From: DASQVO01 sp035640715
Lineage (GTDB): Bacteria; Actinomycetota; Actinomycetes; Streptosporangiales; Streptosporangiaceae
Assembly: GCA_035640715.1 (NCBI GenBank)
Contig: DASQVO010000374.1
Span: 1-17,542, forward strand
Direction: 5' to 3'
Length of the DNA: 17,542 nucleotides
Shown: piece by piece, positions 5,534 to 13,642 of the stretch
Layout: each line of letters starts with the position of its first letter
How positions within the stretch are numbered: position 1 is the stretch's first letter
Translations under genes and position numbers: made by a program
Notes under the pieces: generated by a model
What the model was told of the DNA's origin: nothing
Databases searched by the model: none
The model's input: only the letters and a program-made list of their open reading frames with translations

Positions 5534-5717
5534 CGGCGGGTACTGGCGCAGGTTACGGACAGGCGATCGTTACCGGCCCAACGATCCCGGGCCTTGTGCC
5601 TGGGTGAGCGGCCGGTGTGTCGGCGGGTACTGGCGCAGGTTACGGACAGGCGATCGTTACCGGCCCAACGATCCCGGGCCTTGTGCCCGGGTGAGCGGCC
5701 GGTGTGTCGGCGGGTAC
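5534..5717. repeat. 87-bp tandem repeat, 2.1 copies, each with two hairpins
   Basis: Copies at 5534-5620 and 5621-5707 differ at a single base, and a third begins at 5708 but breaks off after CGGCGGGTAC. Each unit contains two inverted repeats: GATCGTT-N8-AACGATC, and CCCGGGC-CTTGT-GCCCGGG. The only difference (T5601 versus C5688) changes a G-T to a G-C pair in the second stem. The array lies between the csp terminator and the groEL CIRCE operators. Its unit length is a multiple of three, so frames stay open through it, but the translated peptides show no family signature. Confidence 0.9.
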
Positions 5718-5730
5718 CGCAGCAAACTGA

Positions 5731-5768
5731 CGGGGGGCTCCGGGGGGTCGTCCCCCCGGGTCAACACT
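5731..5768 (-). repeat. Dispersed GC-rich palindromic repeat upstream of the groEL operators
   Basis: CGGGGGGCTCCGGGGGGTCG followed by TCCCCCCGGGTCAACACT is the same element, in opposite orientation, as 4921-4956, and shares its core with 1391-1410. CCGGGGGG and CCCCCCGG form the stem. It ends only a few bp before the first CIRCE element. Confidence 0.75.
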
Positions 5769-5774
5769 GCGGCG

Positions 5775-5801
5775 TTTGCACTCTCCCCTCGAGAGTGCTA
5801 A
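5775..5801 (+). promoter_or_regulatory. CIRCE operator 1 (HrcA site)
   Basis: TTTGCACTC, then 9 nt, then GAGTGCTAA matches the CIRCE consensus TTAGCACTC-N9-GAGTGCTAA with one mismatch. CIRCE is bound by the heat-shock repressor HrcA. TTGCAC (5776-5781) with TAAACA (5799-5804), 17 nt apart, could be the overlapping -35/-10. Confidence 0.92.
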
Positions 5802-5809
5802 ACATGGCG

Positions 5810-5836
5810 TTGGCACTCTCCCTATGAGAGTGATAG
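5810..5836 (+). promoter_or_regulatory. CIRCE operator 2 (HrcA site, degenerate)
   Basis: TTGGCACTC, then 9 nt, then GAGTGATAG is a second CIRCE copy with one mismatch in the left arm and two in the right. It lies 35 bp (centre to centre) after the first. It ends 120 bp before the groEL start, leaving room for a leader. Confidence 0.85.
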
Positions 5837-5956
5837 CGAGAGGCGGGATCGGGCGATGAGGTCTGCGCCTGTGGCAGGAAAGGACTGTCCGCAGCCCAGG
5901 CCGTCCGTCGCGGGCGTCGGCTCGATCCGCAAGCAAGCCACGGAGGACTGGAGCCT

Positions 5957-7582
<1,626 letters not shown>

Positions 7583-7598
7583 TTCCGGCCTTTCACGC

Positions 7599-7628
7599 CG
7601 AGGGCCCGGGGAGTTCCCCGGGCCCTCG
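7599..7628 (+). terminator. Hairpin terminator after groEL
   Basis: CGAGGGCCCGGGG (7599-7611) and CCCCGGGCCCTCG (7616-7628) form a perfect 13-bp stem with the loop AGTT, 16 bp after the groEL stop. Confidence 0.85.
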
Positions 7629-8204
7629 CGTCTGCGCCGCGGGCCCGCTCACGCGGTGTCCTCCGCTCGCCTCCGGGCCCCCACCCGCCTCCCCTTCCCT
7701 CGTCGCTCGTGCCTCGCTCCTCGGTCCAGGCGCCGCCGCGGCCCTCCAGCTCGCGACTCGCCCAGCGGGCGTGCGACCGTCGTGCCGGCGGACCGCCGCG
7801 GCTCCGGGTTTCGAGGTAAAATCGCTGGGTATAGCGATGTTGCGATCTTGATGCCTTACGGGGGTCATGCGCACTCGGGTTCCGGGCCCCGCACGCGATC
7901 CCGTCCCAGCACCATCCGAACGTGTGAGGTCCGGACGGCGCGGCCCTGGCTGGTCCGCAGCGTCCGCCAGGGTCGCGCCACTTCCCGGGCACGGGGCCCG
8001 AGAGGGTCACGCGCCACGTCCGGGTAACGGTTCGCCGCGCTTACCGCGGTCCCGGCGCGGGCTGGCCGGGGCGGCCCGCGGGCCGGATACGGGTATGCTG
8101 TCCGTTCTGCGCGGCGGCTAGCCTAGAAGGACCCGATCGCATTATCGCGATTGCCCCGGGCACTGTTTATCGGCTTCTTCCTACATTGACGTGAGGTCTT
8201 GCTC
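7629..8204. other. Long non-coding spacer between groEL and the second csp gene
   Basis: About 575 bp without a supportable gene; frames are open on both strands but their products are Arg/Pro-rich shadows with no family signature. Three items stand out. An AT-rich island at 7811-7850 (TAAAATCGCTGGGTATAGCG) contains TAAAAT and the inverted repeat ATCGCT-N6-AGCGAT (7821-7838). A 14-bp hairpin lies at 7937-7979. A second AT-rich palindrome, ATCGC-N6-GCGAT, is at 8136-8151. Possible -10 boxes for the downstream csp-like gene are TATGCT (8093-8098) and TAGCCT (8119-8124). The two ATCGC/GCGAT palindromes could be sites for one regulator, but this is only a pattern. Confidence 0.4.
7937..7979 (+). 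ncRNA. Candidate small RNA 3' hairpin / terminator
   Basis: GGCGCGGCCCTGGC (7937-7950) pairs with GCCAGGGTCGCGCC (7966-7979), fourteen pairs with one G-T, around a 15-nt loop. It lies about 100 nt downstream of the promoter-like AT-rich island at 7817-7840 (TAAAAT, TATAGC). Together these could delimit a transcript of roughly 130 nt. No RNA family was recognised and there is no U-tract. Confidence 0.3.
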
Positions 8205-8594
8205 GTGCCTACCGGCAAGGTCAAGTGGTACGACTCCGAGAAGGGGTTTGGCTTTCTCGCCCGCGACGACGGGGGCGAGGTCTTCGTACATTCTTCCGCC
8301 CTGCCATCCGGGACCACCGCGCTGCGCCCGGGCCAGCGCGTGGAGTTCGGCATCGCAGAGGGCCGGAAGGGCGCGCAGGCGCTCCAGGTGCGGCTTATCG
8401 AGCCCCCGCCCACCGTGGCGGCGAAGGTGGCACGCAAGAAGCCGGATGAGATGGTCGTGATCGTCGAGGATCTCATCAAGCTGCTGGACGGCGTGTCCAA
8501 CAGCTACCGGCGCGGCAAACACCCCGATGGCCGCGACGCGAAGAAGATCGCCGCTGTTCTCCGGGCTGTCGCCGACGATATCGAGGCCGGATAA
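8205..8594 (+). CDS. Cold-shock domain protein with C-terminal helical extension (129 aa)
   Basis: Residues 1-65 form a cold-shock domain: TGKVKWYDSEKGFGFLARDD with RNP1 KGFGFL, and EVFVHSSAL with RNP2. A further 60 residues follow that ordinary Csp proteins lack, including KKPDEMVVIVEDLIKLLD and DAKKIAAVLRAVADDIEAG, predicted mostly helical. This two-part architecture is conserved in actinomycetes next to DUF3027 and MFS genes; the extension's role is unknown to me. GTG 8205 has GTGAGG 8 nt upstream and is preferred over TTG 8199. It converges on the MFS gene with 32 bp between stops, too little for an obvious separate terminator. Confidence 0.92.
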   Translation: MPTGKVKWYDSEKGFGFLARDDGGEVFVHSSALPSGTTALRPGQRVEFGIAEGRKGAQALQVRLIEPPPTVAAKVARKKPDEMVVIVEDLIKLLDGVSNSYRRGKHPDGRDAKKIAAVLRAVADDIEAG

Positions 8595-8626
8595 CCGCCC
8601 CGGATGGCTTACGCGTCCCGGCCGGC

Positions 8627-10138
8627 TTATGCGGCCGCACGCGATGCTACGCCGGGCAGACGGCGGCGGCGCGCCGACAGCAGCAGCAGCAAGGCGGCGG
8701 CGATGCCGGCGGCGCTGATCCCCAGGCCCACGGGCCCGCTGTCCGTCATCGACACCAGCACGCCGGCCAGGCCCCCAGCGACCCATGACACCTGATGGAC
8801 CGTCTCGGACACCGCGAACGCGGACGTGCGGGTCTCCTCTGGGACCTCGCGCTGCACCGTGGAATCGAGCGCCAGCTTGGCCAGCACGGTCCCTACCGAC
8901 GCCACGAATGCGACGATGAGCGCCGTTCCCAGGCCGAAGTACAACGCGCATACGACGCACGTCGCGATGGAAACCGCCAGCACGCCGAACACCATCAGGT
9001 GGGGCATGCGGGACCGGAATACCGAGCCGGCGGCCGTGCCGATCAGGCCGCCTACCGCCGCAGCCAGCACCAGCGCGCCGAGCGCGACGTTTTGCGAAAA
9101 GCCGTGGAAATGATCGCTGCGCAGCAGGAAGGCGAGGAAGAAGACCATGAAGCCAGCGAACGCGCGCAGCGCCGCGTCGGCCCACATCGCTTCCGCCACG
9201 ATAGGCCCGATCGATCGAAGCCATCGCCTCCGTCGCGTGGCCGCCGCCGGCCGGGCCGGCCCGGCAAAGCCACCTTCAAGCGGAAGCGCCGCGTCCGGAT
9301 GACCCGTCCGCGCCCCGGTCCCGCGCGGCGCGGGAGGCTCGCCGGGCGTCCCGGGCCCTGCCGGTGCTGAGGGCGCCCCGCTGCCGCTGTCCTGCTGGGC
9401 GAGCGGTGCCGCCGGTGCGGCCGGGGCGTCGACGTGACCGGGTACCCGGGCACCGAGCACCGTGGCGACGAGATACACGAGCGTGCCGATCCGCAGTGCC
9501 CATGGCGCGCCGGCCACGGCGACGATTCCGGCTGCGACAGGCGCGGCGGCGCTTGAGGCGAGGACCGCTCCCAGGCCATTGCGGGCATTCGCCGTCACCA
9601 GGGTGATCTCGGCCGGGAGCAGGCGCGGGGTCACGGAGCTACGGGTGATCAGGTACGCCTTCTGCAGGATCAGCACGCCGAATGCCGCGGGGAAGAGCGT
9701 GACCGGATCATGGATGGCGCCTGACATAGCCCAGCACAGCAGGCCGCGGGCCAGCAGCGAGCCCATCATGATGTAGCGGCGCCCCTGCCTGATGCGGTCG
9801 AGCATCGGCCCGATGAATGGCGCGAGCAACGCGAACGGCGTCATCGTAAGGACGAGGTACAGCACGACCTGGCTGCGGGCCTCATGCAGTGAGGTGTTGA
9901 AGAAAACCGTCCCCGCCAGCGCAACGGCCACGAAGGCGTCGCCGGCGCTGCCCGCGGCGGTCAGTTCGATGAGGCTGGACAGGCCGGTCCGGCCAGCGCC
10001 GGAGGCGCTGCTGAGCCGGTGCACGAACCGCCCCGTCCACCGTGTCGCGGAGGCGCCGGCCCGTGCGGCAGAGCGCGCCGCGGAGCCGGTGGCGTGTGCC
10101 GCCTGGCCGCTCACCCGCCGCGCCTCCGACAGTCCCAT
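8627..10138 (-). CDS. MFS transporter (conserved actinobacterial, 503 aa)
   Basis: This multi-pass membrane protein has about 12 hydrophobic segments, starting with DAFVAVALAGTVFF near residue 68. Loops carry MFS-like basic motifs such as GPMLDRIRQGRRYIMMG. A long Pro/Ala/Gly-rich cytoplasmic insert lies near residues 240-310, between the two halves. The C-terminus ends in SARRRRLPGVASRAAA. The first 50 residues are Ala/Arg-rich and soluble. Substrate is unknown. Its place beside DUF3027 and a cold-shock gene is a conserved actinobacterial arrangement. The start ATG 10138 has no strong Shine-Dalgarno; AATACT 7 nt upstream on the minus strand could be a -10 for a leaderless start. It is divergent from the DUF3027 gene across 102 bp. 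Confidence 0.9.
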   Translation of the reverse strand: MGLSEARRVSGQAAHATGSAARSAARAGASATRWTGRFVHRLSSASGAGRTGLSSLIELTAAGSAGDAFVAVALAGTVFFNTSLHEARSQVVLYLVLTMTPFALLAPFIGPMLDRIRQGRRYIMMGSLLARGLLCWAMSGAIHDPVTLFPAAFGVLILQKAYLITRSSVTPRLLPAEITLVTANARNGLGAVLASSAAAPVAAGIVAVAGAPWALRIGTLVYLVATVLGARVPGHVDAPAAPAAPLAQQDSGSGAPSAPAGPGTPGEPPAPRGTGARTGHPDAALPLEGGFAGPARPAAATRRRRWLRSIGPIVAEAMWADAALRAFAGFMVFFLAFLLRSDHFHGFSQNVALGALVLAAAVGGLIGTAAGSVFRSRMPHLMVFGVLAVSIATCVVCALYFGLGTALIVAFVASVGTVLAKLALDSTVQREVPEETRTSAFAVSETVHQVSWVAGGLAGVLVSMTDSGPVGLGISAAGIAAALLLLLSARRRRLPGVASRAAA

Positions 10139-10240
10139 GTACCCAAGTATTCTTCGGCCGGGGCATTGTGGCGAATATCGATACGTGAATTCCCGGCCCC
10201 TGGCTGACGCAGTCCGCTTGATGAGCGAGAATTACTAATC
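10139..10240. promoter_or_regulatory. Divergent promoter region, MFS / DUF3027
   Basis: The 102-bp spacer is richer in A/T than its flanks (GAATATCGATACGTGAATTC near the middle and GAGAATTACTAATC before the DUF3027 start). It must carry promoters for both directions. Individual boxes are not convincing apart from AATACT on the minus strand next to the MFS start. Confidence 0.4.
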
Positions 10241-11095
10241 GTGAGCCCGACTCGTGTCCGCAGCAGAGAGCCAGATCAGGCATGCGCGGAAGCCGTCGGG
10301 TTGGCGCGTGCCGCGCTTGAGGACGTGGTCGGCGCGGGACAGGTGGGTGAGCACCTCGGGATCGAGCCGGCCGGTGACCGGGTCGTTACCCACTTTTTCG
10401 GGTGCCTCGACCCTGCCTATCCGGGATGGCGGTGGGGCGTCACGGTGACGCGTGCCGCGCGCGCCAAGACGGTCACGGTCGACGACAGCGCGCTGCTCCC
10501 CGGCCCGGACGCGATACTGGCGCCGGAATGGGTGCCATGGCGCGACCGGCTGCAGCCTGGGGATGTCGGCGTGGGCGACCTGCTTCCGGCCGGTGCCGAC
10601 GACGAACGGCTCGTCCCGATGGTCCTGCTCGCGGGGGACGACGCCGTGACGGACTGGTACGCTGACGGCCCGGCCGAGGTCCCCGGCCCGCGTGGAGCGC
10701 ACGAGGCGCCGGAACCGGCATTCCCGGGGCGTGCCCGCGTCCTTTCCCCGGACGGCCGTGATGAGACCGCCGAGCGCTGGTACTCCAGCGAGCACGGGCC
10801 ACGGACGCCGCTGGCCCGTGCCGCGCCGGCTACCTGCTCAAGCTGCGCCTTCTTCGTCCCGCTCAGCGGCGTACTCGGCCAGATGTTCGGCGCTTGCGCG
10901 AATGCCTACGCGCCGGACGACGGCAGGGTTGTGTCCGGGGACCACGGATGCGGCGCGCATTCGGAATCAGCACTCACCGATGCGCCGGGCCAGGCCAACT
11001 CACCCGTCATCGATGAGTTCGGCTACGATCTCGTCGACCTGCCCGGCGTCTCGCTGGACGAGACCGTCTTCGAGTCGTTCTCCGGCGGGTCCTGA
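10241..11095 (+). CDS. DUF3027 family protein (284 aa)
   Basis: This soluble protein is of the actinobacterial DUF3027 family. The N-terminal half contains HFFGCLDPAYPGWRWGVTV and WVPWRDRLQPGDVGVGDLLP, typical of the family. The C-terminal half has a conserved cysteine cluster, CSSC, FGACAN and GDHGCGAHSE, followed by the acidic tail region YDLVDLPGVSLDE. Four Cys plus a nearby His look like a metal (zinc) site, by inference. No enzymatic role is established to my knowledge. GTG 10241 begins the conserved region and no strong ribosome site precedes it. The last 73 nt overlap the antisense 3' end of the DUF2530 gene. The family is usually found near cspB, MFS, DUF2530 and MarR genes as here. 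Confidence 0.9.
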   Translation: MSPTRVRSREPDQACAEAVGLARAALEDVVGAGQVGEHLGIEPAGDRVVTHFFGCLDPAYPGWRWGVTVTRAARAKTVTVDDSALLPGPDAILAPEWVPWRDRLQPGDVGVGDLLPAGADDERLVPMVLLAGDDAVTDWYADGPAEVPGPRGAHEAPEPAFPGRARVLSPDGRDETAERWYSSEHGPRTPLARAAPATCSSCAFFVPLSGVLGQMFGACANAYAPDDGRVVSGDHGCGAHSESALTDAPGQANSPVIDEFGYDLVDLPGVSLDETVFESFSGGS

Positions 11096-11493
11096 CGCGG
11101 CTGCGGGTCGGCCGCCGGCGGTGCCCCGCCGCCATCCATAGGGGCTCCGCCTTCCGCAGGCTCAGTGCCTTCCGGTGCCGCTACTGTGGGTGATGCCGCC
11201 CCCTCAGGCGGGACCGCGCCTTCCTGGCCGCCCCGGGATGCAAACCGTGCGGCGCGGCGCGCGGCCGCCTCGGCGCGGCTGCGTTTAAGCCGCGGCACGT
11301 ACCACAGGCCGAAGACCCCCATCGCCACTCCGGCCCCGCAGGTCCAGATCCACCAGCGCTCCGCTGCCGGGATGCTGCCGCGGAAGATCAGCACGACGAT
11401 CAGGGCGATCGCCCATCCAGCCGTGATGACCGTGGTGATGAGCCGCTCGTTTCCCTCGAGCGGCGGCGGGGGCGAGCGGCGCGGAGAAGCCAC
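11023..11493 (-). CDS. DUF2530 family small membrane protein (156 aa)
   Basis: The N-terminus SPRRSPPPPLEGNERLI matches DUF2530. Two transmembrane segments follow: LITTVITAGWAIALIVVLIF and WWIWTCGAGVAMGVFGLWYV, then a basic juxtamembrane helix (RLKRSRAEAAARRAARFAS). The last 65 residues are a low-complexity Pro/Glu/Gly/Ala tail unlike the family core and include the 73-nt antisense overlap with the DUF3027 gene. GTG 11493 was chosen because conservation begins there and TAGCCT lies 7 nt upstream, as in leaderless genes; an in-frame ATG at 11661 would add 56 residues without family character. Function is unknown; it is divergent from marR. Confidence 0.85.
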   Translation of the reverse strand: MASPRRSPPPPLEGNERLITTVITAGWAIALIVVLIFRGSIPAAERWWIWTCGAGVAMGVFGLWYVPRLKRSRAEAAARRAARFASRGGQEGAVPPEGAASPTVAAPEGTEPAEGGAPMDGGGAPPAADPQPRQDPPENDSKTVSSSETPGRSTRS

Positions 11494-11500
11494 GGCACCT

Positions 11501-11506
11501 AGGCTA
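11501..11506 (-). promoter_or_regulatory. Candidate -10 box for leaderless DUF2530 gene
   Basis: On the minus strand TAGCCT (11506-11501) is followed by AGGTGCC and GTG 11493. The 7-nt gap fits transcription beginning at the start codon. The AGGT could alternatively be a weak, too-close Shine-Dalgarno. Confidence 0.45.
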
Positions 11507-11654
11507 CGTGTATCTCGACTGGTCCGCGGCGGGTGTGGCACGTGATGTACTTGAACCGTCCGGCAGCAGGGCAGCCCCGCTCCCTGCTCGTGCGCGCTAC
11601 CGGCTTCGCGAGTGCCCGTGCACCTTTTGCGGAATGCGCGTGCACCGCATACCG

Positions 11655-11680
11655 TTAGCAAAAGTAATGACTCAGGCTAA
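11655..11680. promoter_or_regulatory. Possible MarR operator at the marR start
   Basis: TTAGC (11655-11659) and GCTAA (11676-11680) form an inverted repeat 16 nt apart in an AT-rich patch touching the marR start codon. MarR proteins often repress their own promoter through such sites. Arms of 5 bp could be chance. Confidence 0.25.
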
Positions 11681-12507
11681 TGAACATGACAGTTACGCAG
11701 ACGAGGTCGGACGTGGGCCTGGCAACCGCACTGCGGATCTCGGTAAGCCGGCTCGCGCGGCGGCTGAGGGTAGAACGCACGGCGCACGGCATGGCAGAGT
11801 CCGAGCTTTCGGATACTCAGTTCGCCGCCCTATCGGCGCTGGAATCCCATTCGGCCATGACGCCCGGAGAACTGGCCGAGCACGAAAAGGTGCAGCCGCC
11901 TTCCATGACGCGCGTGATCGCGGTACTGGAAGAGCGGAATCTGGTCATGCGGGCACCGCACTCCACCGACCGGCGCCAGGTCGTCCTGACGGTGACGGAG
12001 GAAGGCCGGGCCGTGGTGCAGCGGGCACGCCGCCGCAGGGACGTATGGCTGGCAAAGCGGCTGAAGGAACTGACCCCGCAGGAACGGGCGACGCTGCGGG
12101 CCGCAGCGCCGATTCTGGAGAAGCTCAGCCAGTCCTTAGGCCCGCGGCTCCGTCCGGCTCGCCAGGAGGCCGCTCGGCAGGGGACCGCTCGCCGGAGCAC
12201 GGCCCGCCAGGAGGCCGCTCGGCGGCGGGCCGCGGTCGCATGTTCAGCTCGCTGCGGAACCGGAACTATCGCCTGTTCGCGGTCGGCCAGGTCGTCTCCA
12301 ATACCGGCACCTGGATGCAGCGGGTCGCCCAGGATTGGCTGGTGCTCGAACTCTCCCACGGCAGCGGCACCGCCCTGGGCATCGCCGCTGGCCTCCAGTT
12401 CCTGCCGATGCTGCTCTTCAGCCTATGGGGCGGCGCGATCGCCGACCGCTATCCGAAACGGCGCATCCTGCTGGTCACCCAGAGCCTCATGGGCGGCCTC
12501 GCACTGA
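11680..12507 (+). CDS. MarR family transcriptional regulator with abnormal out-of-frame tail
   Basis: Residues 1 to about 152 form a complete MarR winged-helix protein: LSDTQFAALSALESH, TPGELAEHEKVQPPSMTRVI (recognition helix region), then the wing STDRRQVVLTVTEEG, and LTPQERATLRAAAPILEKL at the end of the usual fold. Normal MarR proteins stop near there. Here no stop occurs until 12507, giving 275 aa; the last 120 residues are Arg/Ala/Ser-rich, and from 12240 they are simply the exporter gene read in another frame. A 45-bp-period duplication (12160-12223) sits at the junction. Either the natural stop was lost or a frameshift exists. The regulator probably controls the downstream MFS exporter. 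ATG 11680 or the ATG two codons later are both plausible; no Shine-Dalgarno is evident. Confidence 0.8.
   Translation: MNMTVTQTRSDVGLATALRISVSRLARRLRVERTAHGMAESELSDTQFAALSALESHSAMTPGELAEHEKVQPPSMTRVIAVLEERNLVMRAPHSTDRRQVVLTVTEEGRAVVQRARRRRDVWLAKRLKELTPQERATLRAAAPILEKLSQSLGPRLRPARQEAARQGTARRSTARQEAARRRAAVACSARCGTGTIACSRSARSSPIPAPGCSGSPRIGWCSNSPTAAAPPWASPLASSSCRCCSSAYGAARSPTAIRNGASCWSPRASWAASH
12160..12223. repeat. 19-bp direct repeat, 45-bp period, at the marR/MFS junction
   Basis: CGCCAGGAGGCCGCTCGGC occurs at 12160-12178 and again at 12205-12223. The period is 15 codons, so both overlapping frames repeat: RQEAAR in the marR frame and PGGRSA in the exporter frame. It lies just where marR would be expected to end. 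Confidence 0.8.
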
Positions 12508-13529
12508 TCCTCGGCGTCCTGGCGGTCACCGGGACGGTCCGGCTGTGGCACGTGTACGCGCTCGCCTTCGCACTCGGGCTCGTCACCGTGGTCGATAACC
12601 CGACCCGGCAGACGTTCGTCACCGAGATGGTCGGGCAGCGCGACATGGCCAACGCGATCGCGCTGAACAGCGCCATCTTCAATCTGGCCCGGATCGCGGG
12701 GCCTGCGGTCGCCGGACTGGTCATCAGCCTGGTCGGTACGCCGGTGACATTCCTGCTCAACGCCGCGTCGTACGTCGCGGTGCTGGCCGGCCTGCTGCTG
12801 ATGCGCCCCAGCAAGCTGTGCCCGCTCGAGCGGGCACCGCGGGCAAAGGGCCAGTTGCGGGAGACGCTGCGCTACGTCCGGGCATCGCCGCGCATCTGGA
12901 TGCCGATGACGCTGCTCTTCTTCGTCGCCACCTTCGGCATGAACTTCCAGGTCACCACAGCGCTGATGTCCCGCGGGGTGTTCCACACCGGAGCCGGTTC
13001 GTTCGGCCTGGCCTCGACAGCCTACGCGGCCGGGGCGCTCGGCGGCGCGCTGCTTGCGGCCCGGCGCCGGCGGCCCACCGTTCGGATGCAGGTGCTGGCC
13101 GCGCTGGCGTTCGGAATCCTCGAGACGGCCTCCGGGCTCATGCCGGCCTACTGGTCCTTCCTCGCGCTGCTCCTGCCGACCGGCCTCGCCGTGCTGATGT
13201 ACTCAACGGCCGCGAACTCGGCCACCCAGCTCGGTACGGCGCCGCAGATGCGCGGCCGGGTCATGGGCGTCTACATGCTGGTGTTCCTCGGCGGCGCGCC
13301 GATTGGCTCACCGCTGGTCGGCTGGATCGCCGAGCAGTTCGGCCCGCGCATGAGCCTGGTTTCCGGCGGCGTGATCTCGGCGATCGCGGCCGTCGCGGTC
13401 GGCATCATGCTGGCTCGCGCGACCGGTACCAATGTCCGAGACGGTCTGCGGCCCCTCACCCATCTGCGGCCCCGCATCGGCCGGGCTGCTCCGCTCGCGG
13501 CCGCGCAGGCCGAGAAGCCAGCCGCCTGA
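12240..13529 (+). CDS. MFS exporter (DHA3/EntS-like)
   Basis: This 429-aa multi-pass membrane transporter begins MFSSLRNRNYRLFAVGQVVS, typical of the MFS_3 group of drug and siderophore exporters. Motif A appears as GGAIADRYPKRRILL between helices 2 and 3, and DNPTRQTFVTEMV and ALNSAIFNLARIAGPA are characteristic of this group. About 12 hydrophobic segments are visible, then a basic tail. Substrate cannot be predicted. Although the frame is open back to 11508, homology begins at ATG 12240. Its ribosome site is weak (the nearest GGAGG is about 25 nt upstream), so translation may depend on ribosomes from marR. The stop lies in a hairpin. Confidence 0.92.
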   Translation: MFSSLRNRNYRLFAVGQVVSNTGTWMQRVAQDWLVLELSHGSGTALGIAAGLQFLPMLLFSLWGGAIADRYPKRRILLVTQSLMGGLALILGVLAVTGTVRLWHVYALAFALGLVTVVDNPTRQTFVTEMVGQRDMANAIALNSAIFNLARIAGPAVAGLVISLVGTPVTFLLNAASYVAVLAGLLLMRPSKLCPLERAPRAKGQLRETLRYVRASPRIWMPMTLLFFVATFGMNFQVTTALMSRGVFHTGAGSFGLASTAYAAGALGGALLAARRRRPTVRMQVLAALAFGILETASGLMPAYWSFLALLLPTGLAVLMYSTAANSATQLGTAPQMRGRVMGVYMLVFLGGAPIGSPLVGWIAEQFGPRMSLVSGGVISAIAAVAVGIMLARATGTNVRDGLRPLTHLRPRIGRAAPLAAAQAEKPAA

Positions 13530-13613
13530 CGAGCCGGCTGGCCCGGAATTTGGCCAGGAGGCGACCGCCTGACAAGCCGGCTGGCGGTTCAACCTGACAA
13601 GCCGGCGGCTGGC
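13517..13613. repeat. Stop-codon hairpin and three imperfect direct repeats after the MFS gene
   Basis: CCTGACGAGCCGGCTGGC (13525-13542) recurs as CCTGACAAGCCGGCTGGC (13568-13585) and, with a 3-bp insertion, at 13593-13613. The MFS stop TGA is within the first copy. GCCAGCCG (13517-13524) with CGGCTGGC (13535-13542) forms an 8-bp hairpin across the stop and could serve as terminator. The 113-bp spacer to thpR consists almost entirely of these repeats. Confidence 0.75.
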
Positions 13614-13642
13614 TGGCTCTGGAAGACTGCTACCAATAGCGC

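Noticed and set aside
5534..5717. CRISPR-like array
   Set aside because: Units are directly adjacent with no variable spacers and only two copies; no cas genes.
5306..5827. Open frame through the 87-bp tandem repeats encoding repeated peptides
   Set aside because: Open only because the repeat length is divisible by three; begins inside csp in another frame and crosses the terminator.
11508..12239. N-terminal extension of the MFS exporter frame upstream of 12240
   Set aside because: It is the marR gene read in another frame; homology to MFS starts at MFSSLRN.
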